Part shown: one piece after another, positions 8,752 through 21,387 of the stretch | How the letters are laid out: the number at the start of each line of letters is the position of its first letter | How positions within the stretch are numbered: the stretch's first letter is position 1 | Assembly (NCBI RefSeq): GCF_014202755.1 | Contig: NZ_JACHHK010000002.1 | Coordinates: 186,001 to 250,000, forward strand | Length of the DNA stretch: 64,000 nt | Origin: Catenisphaera adipataccumulans | Lineage (GTDB): Bacteria > Bacillota_I > Bacilli_A > Erysipelotrichales > Erysipelotrichaceae | Direction of reading: 5' to 3' | Position numbers and translations under genes: made by a program | Notes under the pieces: generated by a model | Databases searched by the model: none | What the model was told of the DNA's origin: nothing | What the model saw: only the letters and a program-made list of their open reading frames with translations

Positions 8752-9209
8752 CAGGATTGCATCTCTTCCTGCGCAAGACGCTCGGAGACATATGGTTCAA
8801 TTTTTCTTGCCTGGTTCAATAAGTAGGCAATAATGCTTCGCCGTGTGACGATCCCAATAAAAATATTGCGGTCATCGACGATCGGCACGAAGTTCTGATC
8901 CAGCGACATCTGGAACAATTGATCAATATCGACATCCGTCCGGCAGGCTTTGATAAAATTCTTATGGACCAAGGTCCGCAGCGGCAGTTTCCGCAGTTCT
9001 GCCTCCCGCTTATCCGGATGGTCGACCAAGTACCAAAGGAAATCCCCTTCCCGTACGCTGCCAAGATAATGACCCTGATCATTGATCACCGGCATCGCAC
9101 TGTAATGATACATGCGCATTTTCTGCAGACCGGCATAAATATTATCGTTTGCGTTCAGAAACTTCACCGTTTCTTTGGTCTGCAGGAAGAAAAATACATT
9201 CGGCAACAT
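8751..9209 (-). CDS. Stand-alone CBS-domain protein (YkuL/CbpB-like)
   Basis: About 152 residues with two CBS motifs (KMRMYHYSAMPVINDQGHYLG and LDQNFVPIVDDRNIFIGIV), the second followed by TRRSIIAYLL. Single CBS-pair proteins of this kind bind adenine nucleotides, and the Listeria and Bacillus relatives bind c-di-AMP and signal to the stringent-response enzyme. That role is inferred only from size and domain content. ATG 9209 sits 9 bases after GGGGTG; ATG 9218 and GTG 9221 are alternatives. It is transcribed divergently from the pyr operon. Confidence 0.78.
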   Translation of the reverse strand: MLPNVFFFLQTKETVKFLNANDNIYAGLQKMRMYHYSAMPVINDQGHYLGSVREGDFLWYLVDHPDKREAELRKLPLRTLVHKNFIKACRTDVDIDQLFQMSLDQNFVPIVDDRNIFIGIVTRRSIIAYLLNQARKIEPYVSERLAQEEMQS

Positions 9210-9304
9210 GGTATTCATCACCCCGGAATCATGATATAAAAAAATTATAGAAAGAAAGTCTTCGAATTATGTGAAAAGTATGTGTCAGGACAATGAACTT
9301 TCAG

Positions 9305-9333
9305 TTGAAATTCAGGCGTTCTCTTGATAGAAT
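9305..9333 (+). promoter_or_regulatory. Sigma-A-type promoter of the pyr operon
   Basis: TTGAAA, a 17-bp spacer, then TAGAAT, with pyrB's GGAGG about 20 bases downstream. The expected leader is therefore only about 25 nt, too short for a PyrR attenuator. Confidence 0.75.
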
Positions 9334-9365
9334 AGAGAACGAAAAAAATTCAGGAGGTCTTGTTG

Positions 9366-10268
9366 ATGAATAAGAATTCGTTATTGACCATGAACGATCT
9401 ATCGAACGAAGATATTTTCAGTATTCTCAATGATGCGAGACTTTTTAATAGTTCATATAAAGGTTGGCAATTGCCGATGCCGCAGGCATTGGTTGCGAAC
9501 CTTTTTTTTGAGCCAAGCACCCGCACCCACTTTTCTTTTGAAAGCGCCCAGCTCCAGATGGGATGCAAAGTCGTGGATTTCGTTGCCGAGGTCAGCAGCG
9601 TTGCCAAAGGGGAAACGCTTTATGATACAGCTCGTACTTTTGAAGCCGTCGGCTACAACTGCCTGGTGATCCGCCACAAGCGCGACGAATACTTCAAAGA
9701 ACTCGAAAACATACAGATCCCGATCATCAATGCCGGCGACGGCGCCGGAAATCATCCGACACAGTGCCTATTAGACCTGCTGACGATGTATAATGAATTT
9801 GGAAGACTAGATCATCTGCGGGTCGTGATCGCCGGTGACATCCTGCACTCCCGGGTCGCCCACAGCGATAAACAAGCGCTGGAACGTCTGGGATCGACAG
9901 TTGTCTTTGCCGGACCGCAGGAATGGGAACGCCCCGGCTATCCGACCATGGATTTTGACAAAGCGGTCGAATGGGCGGATGTCGTCATGATGCTGCGGAT
10001 CCAGAAAGAACGCGGTGCCGCGATTCAAGGCATGAGCGATGCAGAATATTTGGAAAAATACGGTCTGACCAAAGCCCGTTATCAACGGATGCAGGATCAT
10101 GCGATCATCTGCCATCCGGCGCCGGTCAACCGCGGCGTGGAAATCGACACCGATTTGGTGGAAGCGGAAAAAAGCCGCATCTTCACCCAGATGAGCAACG
10201 GCGTCCTGGTGCGCCGGGCCGTGATCAAACGGGCGTTCGGATTCAAACCATTTGAGGAGCGAAAATGA
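9366..10268 (+). CDS. pyrB: Aspartate carbamoyltransferase catalytic subunit
   Basis: A 300-residue catalytic chain. It has the carbamoyl-phosphate site FEPSTRTHFSFE at residues 48-59, the GDGAGNHPTQ motif of the aspartate domain and HPAPVNRGVEI near the end. It condenses carbamoyl phosphate with aspartate, the first committed step of pyrimidine synthesis. AGGAGG lies 8 bases before ATG 9366; two TTG codons just upstream are poorer starts. No pyrI regulatory-chain gene is seen, as usual in Firmicutes. It is the first gene of an eight-gene pyr operon and overlaps pyrC by 4 bp. Confidence 0.95.
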   Translation: MNKNSLLTMNDLSNEDIFSILNDARLFNSSYKGWQLPMPQALVANLFFEPSTRTHFSFESAQLQMGCKVVDFVAEVSSVAKGETLYDTARTFEAVGYNCLVIRHKRDEYFKELENIQIPIINAGDGAGNHPTQCLLDLLTMYNEFGRLDHLRVVIAGDILHSRVAHSDKQALERLGSTVVFAGPQEWERPGYPTMDFDKAVEWADVVMMLRIQKERGAAIQGMSDAEYLEKYGLTKARYQRMQDHAIICHPAPVNRGVEIDTDLVEAEKSRIFTQMSNGVLVRRAVIKRAFGFKPFEERK

Positions 10269-11524
10269 AAGTCATCAAAAATGGAACCATATTATATGAA
10301 GGAAAACTGATCCGTGCGGATGTTGCCTTCGATGAACAGAAAATCTGTGCCGTCGGCAATGATCTGACCGGTGAGGAAATCATCGATGCCGCCGGTGCCT
10401 ATGTTCTGCCCGGGCTGGTCGATGTGCATGTGCATCTGCGCGAACCGGGCCATGCCCAGAAGGAAACCATCCAGACCGGCACCCAGGCCGCCGCGCACGG
10501 CGGTTTTACCACCGTGTTTGCGATGCCCAATGTGCTGCCGTTTCCTAGTGATGCCCAAACGATGCAGGCATACAAAGCAGAAATGGACAAGAAAGCCATG
10601 GTGCATGCCCATCCGTATGCGACCATCACAGTAAAGGAAGCCGGACAGCAGGTTGTCGATATGCACGCATTAAAACCATATACCCACTGGTTCAGCGATG
10701 ACGGCGTCGGCATTGCCGATGATGCCGTCATGGAACAAGCCATGCGGCAGGCGGCCCAAGAAGATGTCCTGTTAGCCATGCATACCGAGGATATGCGTTA
10801 TCGGAAATTAGGAGCCTCAGTGCACGACAGTGAGACGGTGACATCCAAAGGCTGGATCGGTATCCCGCACGAATGCGAAAGCGTCCCGCTGCAGCGCGAT
10901 CTGCAGCTGGCCAAAAAAACCGGCTGTACATACCATGCCTGCCATATTTCTGCCAAAGAGAGCGTGGCCGCATTGGCGGCGGCTAAAGCCGACGGTGCCG
11001 ATGTGAGCGCTGAAGTCACGGCGCATCATCTGCTGCTGGAAGACAAAGACGTTCAAGGACCAAACTGGAAAATGAACCCGCCGCTGCGCACACATGCCGA
11101 TCGCATGGCATTGATCGAAGGGCTGGAAAACGGCACCTTGGATTTTATCGCCAACGACCATGCTCCGCATACCAAGGCGGATAAAGCCAAGCCCATGGCT
11201 CAGGCAGCCTTCGGGATCGTGTCGCTGGAAACTGCCTTTGCGCTGCTGTATACCGAATTTGTGGTCCGGAAAAAACGCTGGACGCTGGCCCAGCTGGTGA
11301 ACTGGATGAGCACGGCACCGGCTGCCCGGTTCGGCCTGGAAAAAACCGGCGCGATCCGTGTTGGCTGGAAACCGGACTTGATCATCGTTGACTTAGGACA
11401 TGAAACAATCATTGATGCGGATGCATTTGCATCCATGGGGAAAAATACACCGTTTGACGGCTGGAGCGTACAAGCCGCGGTCCGTCAGACCATCGTCGGC
11501 GGCAGAACGGTGTGGAAAGGATAA
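10265..11524 (+). CDS. pyrC: Dihydroorotase
   Basis: A 419-residue class I dihydroorotase. The metal-binding DVHVHLREPG is at residues 53-62, and NDHAPHTKADKAK holds the later His/Asp ligands. It cyclises carbamoyl aspartate to dihydroorotate. The start overlaps the pyrB stop region with GAGGAGCG before it. The gene is full length, and carA follows after 3 bp. Confidence 0.95.
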   Translation: MKVIKNGTILYEGKLIRADVAFDEQKICAVGNDLTGEEIIDAAGAYVLPGLVDVHVHLREPGHAQKETIQTGTQAAAHGGFTTVFAMPNVLPFPSDAQTMQAYKAEMDKKAMVHAHPYATITVKEAGQQVVDMHALKPYTHWFSDDGVGIADDAVMEQAMRQAAQEDVLLAMHTEDMRYRKLGASVHDSETVTSKGWIGIPHECESVPLQRDLQLAKKTGCTYHACHISAKESVAALAAAKADGADVSAEVTAHHLLLEDKDVQGPNWKMNPPLRTHADRMALIEGLENGTLDFIANDHAPHTKADKAKPMAQAAFGIVSLETAFALLYTEFVVRKKRWTLAQLVNWMSTAPAARFGLEKTGAIRVGWKPDLIIVDLGHETIIDADAFASMGKNTPFDGWSVQAAVRQTIVGGRTVWKG

Positions 11525-11527
11525 ATT

Positions 11528-12616
11528 ATGGATAGACTCTTAATATTGGAAGACGGAAGCGTCTACAAGGGAACCGCTCTGGGAAGCAATGCGAACTTCC
11601 GGATGGGCGAGATCGTATTCAATACGTCGATGACCGGCTATCAGGAAATTCTGACCGACAATTCCTACTGCGGACAGATCATCATGATGACCTATCCGCT
11701 GATGGGCAACTACGGCATCAACGGAGATGACATGGAAAGCATCATTCCGGCGGCGTTCGGTTTCGTCGTCCGGGATTACTGCGAGTACCCAAGCAACTGG
11801 CGCTCGCAGCAGACTTTGGATGACTACCTGAAACGCGTGAACGTACCGGGCATCTACGGCATTGATACCCGTGCTATCACGAAAAAGATCCGTACGCAGG
11901 GAACGATGAAAGCGACCCTGGCGGATCCGGATGTCGATGTGGAAGCAGTCATCCGGGAACTGAACGAAAACGATTATCTGCACAACCAGGTCAAACGCGT
12001 ATCGACGACGCGGATCTATCCGATCCCGAACCGCGGCCATAAGGTCGTATTGATGGACTTCGGCGCAAAGCTCGGCATCGTCCGTGAACTGACCAAACGC
12101 AACTGTGATTTGATCGTCGTTCCGTATGACACCCCGGCTTATGAGATCATGAACTTCCATCCGGACGGCGTCATGCTTTCCAACGGTCCGGGCGACCCGG
12201 AAGATGTATCGATCGCCATTCAGACCATCCGGCAGCTGGTCGGCAAAGTGCCGATGTTCGGCATCTGCTTAGGTCATCAGCTGATCGGTCTGGCATGCGG
12301 CGCGAAAACGTATAAATTGAAATTCGGTCACCGCGGCGGCAACCACCCGGTCGTCAATCTGGCCACCGGAAGGGTCGAGATCACCTCGCAGAACCACAGC
12401 TTTGCGATCGATATCGACAGCCTGAAAGATACGGATCTGGAAATGACGCACCAAGCCTTGAACGATCATTCCTGCGAAGGCGTGCGCCATAAAAAATATC
12501 CGATCTTCTCGGTGCAGTATCACCCGGAAGCCAGCGCCGGCCCGCAGGACAGTCAATATTTATTTGATGAATTCATCACCATGATGGAAAAGGAAAAGGA
12601 GGAAGACCATGCCTAA
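11528..12616 (+). CDS. carA: Carbamoyl-phosphate synthase small (glutaminase) subunit
   Basis: A 362-residue glutamine amidotransferase chain. The nucleophile elbow GICLGHQL carries Cys247, and QYHPEASAG supplies the His and Glu of the triad. The N-terminal CPSase_sm domain starts [15 protein letters not shown]. It feeds ammonia to CarB. GAAAGGA precedes the ATG, and the end overlaps carB by 8 bp. It lies inside the pyr operon, so it is the pyrimidine-dedicated synthase (called pyrAA in Bacillus). Confidence 0.95.
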   Translation: MDRLLILEDGSVYKGTALGSNANFRMGEIVFNTSMTGYQEILTDNSYCGQIIMMTYPLMGNYGINGDDMESIIPAAFGFVVRDYCEYPSNWRSQQTLDDYLKRVNVPGIYGIDTRAITKKIRTQGTMKATLADPDVDVEAVIRELNENDYLHNQVKRVSTTRIYPIPNRGHKVVLMDFGAKLGIVRELTKRNCDLIVVPYDTPAYEIMNFHPDGVMLSNGPGDPEDVSIAIQTIRQLVGKVPMFGICLGHQLIGLACGAKTYKLKFGHRGGNHPVVNLATGRVEITSQNHSFAIDIDSLKDTDLEMTHQALNDHSCEGVRHKKYPIFSVQYHPEASAGPQDSQYLFDEFITMMEKEKEEDHA

Positions 12617-15600
12617 ACGTACCGATATACATAAGATCCTGGTCATCGGATCCGGACCGATTATCATCGGCCAGGCCGCAGAATTCGATTACTCCGGCAG
12701 TCAGGCGTGCCAGTCTTTGCGGGAAGAAGGTTACGAAGTTATCCTGATCAACTCCAACCCGGCAACCATCATGACCGATACGACCATTGCCGATCGAGTA
12801 TATATTGAACCGCTGACCGTGGACTTTGCGAAACGGGTCATCTATAAAGAACGTCCGGATGCGATCTTAGGCAGCCTGGGCGGCCAGACCGGATTGAATC
12901 TAGTCGTAGAGCTGCATGAAGACGGTGTGCTCGATGAGTTCGGTGTCGAGATCCTGGGAACCGATCTGCACGCGATCAACCGCGCCGAAGACCGGGAATT
13001 GTTCCGCTCATTGATGAACAAGCTCGGTGAACCGGTGCCGAAGAGCGACATCGTCCATACGGTAGAAGAAGCCGTGGAATTTGCCGGTGAGCTTGGCTAT
13101 CCGGTGGTCGTCCGTCCGGCCTATACCTTGGGCGGCACCGGCGGCGGTTTTGCGGACAATGAAGAAGAATTACGTGAAATTGCCGATGCCGGCCTGAAGA
13201 TCAGTCCGGTCCATCAGTGTCTGATCGAACAAAGCATCGCGGGTTTCAAAGAAATCGAATACGAGGTCATGCGCGATGCGAAAGACAATGCGATCGTCGT
13301 CTGCAACATGGAAAATGTGGACCCGGTGGGCATCCATACAGGCGACAGTATCGTCGTCGCACCGGTGCAGACGCTGACCGACCGTGAAAACCAGATGCTG
13401 CGGAATGCTTCACTGCGGATCATCCGGGCCTTGAAGATCTGCGGCGGCTGCAACGTCCAGCTGGCTCTGGATCCGAAGAGCTTTAAATATTATGTCATCG
13501 AGGTCAACCCGCGTGTTTCACGCAGTTCCGCGCTGGCCAGTAAGGCAACCGGCTATCCGATCGCTAAGATCAGCGCGAAATTAGCTGTCGGCCTTGGTCT
13601 GGATGAGATCATCAACCCGATCACGAAGACCAGTTATGCGTGCTTCGAACCGGCGCTGGATTATATCGTCACGAAGTTCCCGCGCTTTCCGTTCGATAAA
13701 TTCCCGAACGCTGACCGTCACCTGGGCACGCAGATGAAAGCGACCGGTGAGGTCATGGCCATCGGCCGGACCTTTGAAGAGAGCTTCTTAAAAGCGGTGC
13801 GTTCGCTCGAAATGAAAGTGGATCATATCGAAGATCCAAACTGCACCGAGCTGGATGATGAAGCGCTGCTTGAAAAGATCAAAAATCAAGATGATGAACG
13901 CATTTTTGCGATCATGGAATATATGCGCCGCGGCAATGATGTGGCCAAGGTGCAGGAAATTACGAAGATCGACTGGTTCTATCTGGCCCATTTCCAGAAG
14001 ATCCTCGATCTGGAAAAAGAGATGGCGGCGCACGTCAAGGATGTCGATACGCTTTGCCGTCTGAAGAAAAACGGCTTCTCCGATTCATACATTGCCCGCA
14101 GCTGGGGCATGAAAGAAACCGAGGTCTATGCCCTGCGGCAGGCCAACGGCATCGTACCGGTCTTTAAAATGGTCGATACGTGCGCCGGAGAGTTCCGCAG
14201 TGAAACGCCGTATTATTATTCGACCTATGAAGAAGAAAACGAATCTGTGCGCACCGACCGCCGGAAGATCGTCGTTCTGGGTTCCGGACCGATCCGCATC
14301 GGCCAGGGCGTGGAATTCGATTATGCGACGGTCCACTGTGTCGAAACACTGCGGCAGGAAGGCTATGAGGCCATCGTCATCAATAACAACCCGGAGACGG
14401 TTTCCACCGATTTCTCCATCAGCGATAAGCTGTATTTCGAACCGCTGACCACGGAAGATGTCATGCATATCATCGATCTGGAAAAACCGCTTGGGGTCAT
14501 CGTTCAGTTCGGCGGTCAGACAGCCATCAACCTGGCGGAATCACTGGTGGAACACGGCATCAAGATCTTAGGCACGACGCTGGAAGACATCGACCGCGCC
14601 GAAGACCGTCACGAGTTTGAAGATATGCTGAATAAGCTCGAAATTCCGCAGCCGGAAGGCGCCACCGCGACCACGGTCGAAGAGGCATTGGTCATTGCCA
14701 ACCGCATCGGCTATCCGGCCCTGGTGCGTCCAAGCTATGTATTGGGCGGCCGGGCCATGGAAATCGTGCACAACGATGAAGAACTGCGGGTCTATATGGC
14801 CACCGCGGTCAAGGAGATCAGTCACGACGCACCGATCCTGGTCGACCGCTACGTGCTGGGCAAGGAACTGGAAATCGATGCCATCGCCGACGGCAAAGAG
14901 GTCTACATTCCGGGCGTCATGGAACATATCGAACGGGCCGGTATCCACTCGGGCGACTCGATCAGCGTGTATCCGACGCAGATCGTCAGCCAGGAAGTCA
15001 AGAATACGATCATCGACTATGCGGTCCGCATCGGCAAAGGCTTCCATTTTGTCGGCCTCTATAACATTCAGTTCATCGTCGATCACAACCAGAAAGTCTA
15101 TGTGCTGGAAGTCAACCCGCGCAGCAGCCGGACGGTGCCGTTCTTAAGCAAGATCACCGGTGTGCCGATGGCCAATATCGCGACCAAGTGCGTGCTCGGC
15201 CAAAGCATCGAGGAGCAGGGCTATACACCGGGTTATCATAAAGAAGAAAAACATCGCGTCTTTGTCAAAGCGCCGGTCTTCTCATTTGCCAAACTGCGCA
15301 GCGTGGATACGGTGTTAGGACCGGAAATGAAGTCGACCGGTGAAGCGCTGGGCTGCGATGTGACGCTGGAAAAAGCGTTATACAAAGCACTGATCGCCAG
15401 CGGGGTCAAGATCCCGAGCCACGGCAGCGTGCTGTTTACGATCGGCGACAGTGAGAAAGCCGAAGCGGCACAGATGGCTAAACGGTTCTACAATATCGGC
15501 TACGGCATCTATGCGACCTCCGGTACCGCAAAATATCTGCGGGATGAAGGACTCTATGTCCATGAGGTCGCAAAGATCAGTGAAGATTCCGATCTGCCGG

Positions 15601-15814
15601 ACTGCATCGATATCATCCGCAAAGGCGAGGTCAATTTCGTGATCAATACGATGGAAAATAAAAGTAAAAATACGCGCAACGACGGCTTCATCATCCGCCG
15701 GGTATCCGCGGAAAATAATATCTCCTGCATGACCAGCCTTGATACCGCCAACGCGCTGCTCAATGTACTGGAATCCCGTTCGTTTACCATGATCAGCATG
15801 AATGAGATGGGGAA

Positions 15815-15818
<4 letters not shown>
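12609..15818 (+). CDS. carB: Carbamoyl-phosphate synthase large subunit
   Basis: A 1069-residue, full-length chain with the expected two homologous ATP-grasp halves. Each half opens with a nucleotide-fold repeat ([19 protein letters not shown] near the start; [19 protein letters not shown] in the middle), and a C-terminal MGS-like domain follows. It makes carbamoyl phosphate from bicarbonate, two ATP and the ammonia delivered by CarA. The start overlaps carA and the end overlaps the PyrK start, so coupling in the operon is tight. No damage is seen. Confidence 0.96.
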
Positions 15819-18142
<2,324 letters not shown>

Positions 18143-18144
18143 TC

Positions 18145-18810
18145 ATGGAAACATATAAAAAAGAATTTATCGAATTCATGTTGGGGGCGGATGTGCTGAA
18201 GTTCGGCGATTTCACGCTGAAATCCGGCCGTAAATCTCCGTTCTTCATGAATGCCGGCGGCTATGTGACCGGCAGCCAGCTGAAACAGCTGGGACAATAT
18301 TATGCCCGTGCGATCGTGGAAACCTACGGCAAGGATTTTGACGTGCTGTTCGGCCCGGCGTATAAAGGCATTCCGCTGGCGGTCGTGACCGCAGTGGCAC
18401 TGGACGAGCTGTACGGTCTGGAAGTCCGGTATTGTTCCGATCGAAAAGAAGCCAAAGACCACGGCGCCGACAAGGGCGGTTTTCTGGGCACGAAGTTAAA
18501 AGACGGCGACCGGGTCGTGATGATCGAAGATGTGACGACTTCGGGCAAATCGATGGCCGAAACCGTGCCGAAGGTGCGCGGTGCTGCCGATGTGCAGATC
18601 GTCGGCCTGATGGTCTCGCTGGACCGCAATGAAAGAGGCAAGGGCACCAAGACGGCCTTAAAGGAAATTTCAGATTTGTATGGCTTCCCGACGGCTGCCA
18701 TCGTTTCGATGCCGGAAGTGATTGAATATCTGGAAGCGGCCGCCAAACTGGATGCCGGGACCAAAGCGCGTCTGGATGCATATTATGAACAATATGGAGC
18801 AGCCGAGTAG
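18145..18810 (+). CDS. pyrE: Orotate phosphoribosyltransferase
   Basis: A 221-residue enzyme with the PRPP-binding signature VVMIEDVTTSGKSMAET and the FGPAYKGIPLA substrate loop. It converts orotate and PRPP to OMP, supplying PyrF. ATG 18145 is preferred over TTG 18139. It is the last enzyme gene of the pyr operon, and its stop codon lies in the loop of a possible weak terminator. Confidence 0.95.
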   Translation: METYKKEFIEFMLGADVLKFGDFTLKSGRKSPFFMNAGGYVTGSQLKQLGQYYARAIVETYGKDFDVLFGPAYKGIPLAVVTAVALDELYGLEVRYCSDRKEAKDHGADKGGFLGTKLKDGDRVVMIEDVTTSGKSMAETVPKVRGAADVQIVGLMVSLDRNERGKGTKTALKEISDLYGFPTAAIVSMPEVIEYLEAAAKLDAGTKARLDAYYEQYGAAE

Positions 18811-18819
18811 CTGCTCTTT
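18797..18819 (+). terminator. Possible weak terminator or attenuator at the pyrE end
   Basis: Stem GAGCAGC / GCTGCTC with a 6-base loop containing the pyrE stop, followed only by TTTC. The weak T-tract suggests partial termination before the GntR gene. Confidence 0.4.
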
Positions 18820-18825
18820 CTGCAT

Positions 18826-19356
18826 ATGACGAAGTATATCGAAATTTACCATCGCCTGGCGAACGATATCCGGCAGAACTTGTATGTGCCGTACACCTAT
18901 TTACCGGCTGAAAATGAACTGATGAAACAGTTTGACGTGTCGCGCGATACGGTGCGCAAGGCACTAGGTCTGCTGGCAGAAAAAGGCTATATCCAGAAAC
19001 GCCGGGGCAAAGGATCGATGGTCCTGCCGCTGCCGTTTGCGGATGATACACCGCCGATGGACAGGACCGAAGAGACACAGGCTGATGTACGCTGTGATGA
19101 GCTGCATACCCAGCACGCCACGAGAACACAACGCACGTATACAGCTGATGGTGAAACGGTGCAGATCGAAACCATCTACCAATCGACCAAGGCCGTGCCG
19201 GCATTTACCCGGCGGGAAATTACCTGTGCGGATGATGCCGTGATCGAACGGTCCTGGGTCTATGATCAGAATGCGGTCTGCTTTCAGTATGGCTTGAAAA
19301 AGACCAAATTGGATTTCTTTCGGCTGACGCTTTTTGAAAAAGCGGAGCCGGAATAA
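18826..19356 (+). CDS. GntR-family transcriptional regulator, short effector domain
   Basis: A 176-residue protein. The N-terminal GntR winged helix is clear (YHRLANDIRQNLY, LPAENELMKQFDVSRDTVRKAL, EKGYIQKRRGKGSMV). The remaining 100 residues resemble a shortened UTRA ligand domain (IYQSTKAVPAFTRREI, IERSWVYDQNAVCFQ), whereas full members have about 240 residues. It follows pyrE by 15 bp and could be co-transcribed, so a role in pyr control or in a neighbouring locus is possible but not shown. No clear ribosome site precedes the ATG. Confidence 0.75.
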   Translation: MTKYIEIYHRLANDIRQNLYVPYTYLPAENELMKQFDVSRDTVRKALGLLAEKGYIQKRRGKGSMVLPLPFADDTPPMDRTEETQADVRCDELHTQHATRTQRTYTADGETVQIETIYQSTKAVPAFTRREITCADDAVIERSWVYDQNAVCFQYGLKKTKLDFFRLTLFEKAEPE

Positions 19357-19418
19357 AAAATGATTTTTCAACTTTTTTTCAGCTTCATTCGTATTATAAT
19401 TTGAATGAGGTGATAGAA

Positions 19419-19979
19419 ATGGATTGGAACGAACTGATCGAAAAAGCGAAAAGACAGGATGCCGAGGCCATCGAACAGCTGCAGGAAGCAGTGGCTGAAC
19501 CGGCGCAGCGGATCTTGATGAAATATACCGACAATGTGAATACGGCGAAAGAAATCTTATACGATACCTATCGGAATGCGTGGAACCGGCTGGATGAGCT
19601 CAAGGACAGTGCGGATTTTCCGGATTGGTTCTTTGATTTGTTGAAAGAAAAAGCAGCGGATGTCATGACGCGCCGCAAGAGCTTTAATACGGAAATGTCG
19701 CCGGACTGGAACGATGATACCTTTGAAAAAGCGGTCGCGGACATGCCGTCGATGGAACAGCGTGTTGCCAACATGTATTACCGCGACAATATGAGCATTG
19801 AGGATATCGCATCGGCTTTCGGCGTGGAGCGGGAAGTCATCCAGGGCAACATCAACGATATCCAGTCGAAGCTGGATGCTTATATCAGTGATGCATCTGA
19901 CCGGCCTTTGTGGCCGTGGGTCGCCGGCGCGGTTACGGCAGCCGCGGTCGGAACGTATCTTTGGAAAAAGCGCCGCTGA
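19419..19979 (+). CDS. Sigma-70-like (ECF-type) protein with C-terminal membrane anchor
   Basis: About 186 residues from ATG 19419, which has GAGGTGA 6 bases upstream. The body resembles a small ECF sigma factor. A region 2-like part (RILMKYTDNVNTAKEILYDT, FPDWFFDLL) is followed by a region 4-like part (MEQRVANMYYRDNMSIEDIA, SAFGVEREVIQGNI). The protein ends with a single hydrophobic segment and basic tail (WVAGAVTAAAVGTYLWKKRR). A TATAAT box lies at 19395-19400. A membrane-tethered sigma-like protein without an obvious anti-sigma gene nearby is unusual; it could be a non-transcriptional derivative. A strong terminator follows. Confidence 0.55.
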   Translation: MDWNELIEKAKRQDAEAIEQLQEAVAEPAQRILMKYTDNVNTAKEILYDTYRNAWNRLDELKDSADFPDWFFDLLKEKAADVMTRRKSFNTEMSPDWNDDTFEKAVADMPSMEQRVANMYYRDNMSIEDIASAFGVEREVIQGNINDIQSKLDAYISDASDRPLWPWVAGAVTAAAVGTYLWKKRR

Positions 19980-19986
19980 ATCGAGG

Positions 19987-20015
19987 CTCCTTGTATTTGT
20001 ACAAGGAGTCTTTTT
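19987..20015 (+). terminator. Intrinsic terminator
   Basis: Stem CTCCTTGTA / TACAAGGAG with a TTTG loop, then TCTTTTTG. It ends transcription of the sigma-like gene ahead of rarA. Confidence 0.85.
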
Positions 20016-20026
20016 GTGTGTATAAT
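19997..20026 (+). promoter_or_regulatory. Likely rarA promoter
   Basis: TTGTAC, an 18-bp spacer, then a perfect TATAAT at 20021-20026, 18 bases before the rarA start and overlapping the upstream terminator stem. Confidence 0.5.
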
Positions 20027-20043
20027 AGGAAAACGGAGGAACG

Positions 20044-21387
20044 ATGGAACAAGATTCTTTATTTCAGCAGGAACAAACAGATATGCGGCCATTGGCAGAC
20101 CGTATGCGTCCGGAATCATTGGAAGAGTATGTCGGACAGAAGCATCTGATCGGCAAAGATAAAATATTGTGGCATATGATCGAGAATGATCAGCTGACGT
20201 CCATGATCTTCTGGGGCCCGCCCGGGGTCGGCAAAACGACGCTGGCGCGGATCATCGCGAATCGGACCGAAAGCTATTTTATGAACTTTTCGGCCGTGAC
20301 CAGCGGCATCAAAGAAATCAAAGAGGTCATGAAACAGGCGGAAGCACGCCGGCGTATGGGACAGAATACCATTGTGTTCGTGGACGAGATCCATCGCTTC
20401 AACAAGGCCCAGCAGGATGCTTTTCTGCCGTATGTGGAAAAAGGCAGCATTCTTTTGATCGGGGCGACCACGGAAAATCCGAGCTTTGAGATCAACAGCG
20501 CCCTGCTTTCGCGCTGCCGGGTATTTGTGCTCAAGGCCTTGGAAACCAGCGACCTGGAGGAACTGGTGCGCCGGGCGCTGAAATCCGAAAAAGGCTTTGG
20601 CTCCTATACGATCGAGATCAGCGATGCGCAGATCGAGGCCATTGCGGGCTTTGCGGGCGGCGATGCCCGCGTCTGTCTGAATACGCTGGAAATGGTCGTG
20701 TACAACAGTCCTTCGGATATCTATGGCATTCATGTCAATGATGAAGTGCTGAAACAATGCCTGCAGCGGCGTTCGTTGATGTATGACAAAAACGGCGAAG
20801 AACATTACAACGTGATCTCCGCTTTGCACAAAAGCATGCGCAACAGCGATACGCAGGCGGCGCTCTATTGGCTGGCGCGGATGTTGGAAGGCGGGGAAGA
20901 CCCGCTCTATATTGCCCGGCGGATCGTGCGGTTTGCGTCCGAAGACATCGGCATGGCAGATTCCCGGGCGCTGGAGATCAGTATTGCCGCTTATCAGGCC
21001 TGCTACTATCTGGGCATGCCGGAATGCAACGTGCATCTGGCCCATGCGGTGGTGTACTGTTCAATTGCCCCGAAGTCCAATGCGCTGGAGACAGCGATCC
21101 TGAAGGCGCAGGAAGAGGCCCGCAAGACATCGGAGGAACCGGTGCCGATGCAGATCCGGAATGCGCCGACCAAGCTGATGAAAGAATTGGGATACAATGA
21201 AGGATACGAATATTCGCATGATTATCCGTATCATATGACGGATATGCAATGTCTGCCTGACCGGCTGCAGGGCCATGTCTACTATCGGCCGGGCAATCAG
21301 GGCAGTGAAGTGAAAGTGGCCCGCCGGCTGGCGCAGATCCAGGCGATCAAGGCGCAGGTCGCGCGGGATAGGAGAAAGAAAAAATGA
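20044..21387 (+). CDS. rarA: Replication-associated recombination protein A (AAA+ ATPase)
   Basis: A 447-residue protein with Walker A GPPGVGKTT and Walker B FVDEIHRF. It has the family's sensor GATTENPSFEIN and the C-terminal oligomerisation domain. RarA/MgsA acts at stalled replication forks and is related to clamp-loader subunits. GGAGG precedes the ATG. The gene overlaps tsaE by 4 bp, so it is transcribed with the t6A operon. Confidence 0.95.
   Translation: MEQDSLFQQEQTDMRPLADRMRPESLEEYVGQKHLIGKDKILWHMIENDQLTSMIFWGPPGVGKTTLARIIANRTESYFMNFSAVTSGIKEIKEVMKQAEARRRMGQNTIVFVDEIHRFNKAQQDAFLPYVEKGSILLIGATTENPSFEINSALLSRCRVFVLKALETSDLEELVRRALKSEKGFGSYTIEISDAQIEAIAGFAGGDARVCLNTLEMVVYNSPSDIYGIHVNDEVLKQCLQRRSLMYDKNGEEHYNVISALHKSMRNSDTQAALYWLARMLEGGEDPLYIARRIVRFASEDIGMADSRALEISIAAYQACYYLGMPECNVHLAHAVVYCSIAPKSNALETAILKAQEEARKTSEEPVPMQIRNAPTKLMKELGYNEGYEYSHDYPYHMTDMQCLPDRLQGHVYYRPGNQGSEVKVARRLAQIQAIKAQVARDRRKKK

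Noticed and set aside
9222-9365. Possible PyrR attenuator before pyrB
   Set aside because: The promoter at 9305-9333 gives a leader of about 25 nt with no hairpins; an attenuator cannot fit.
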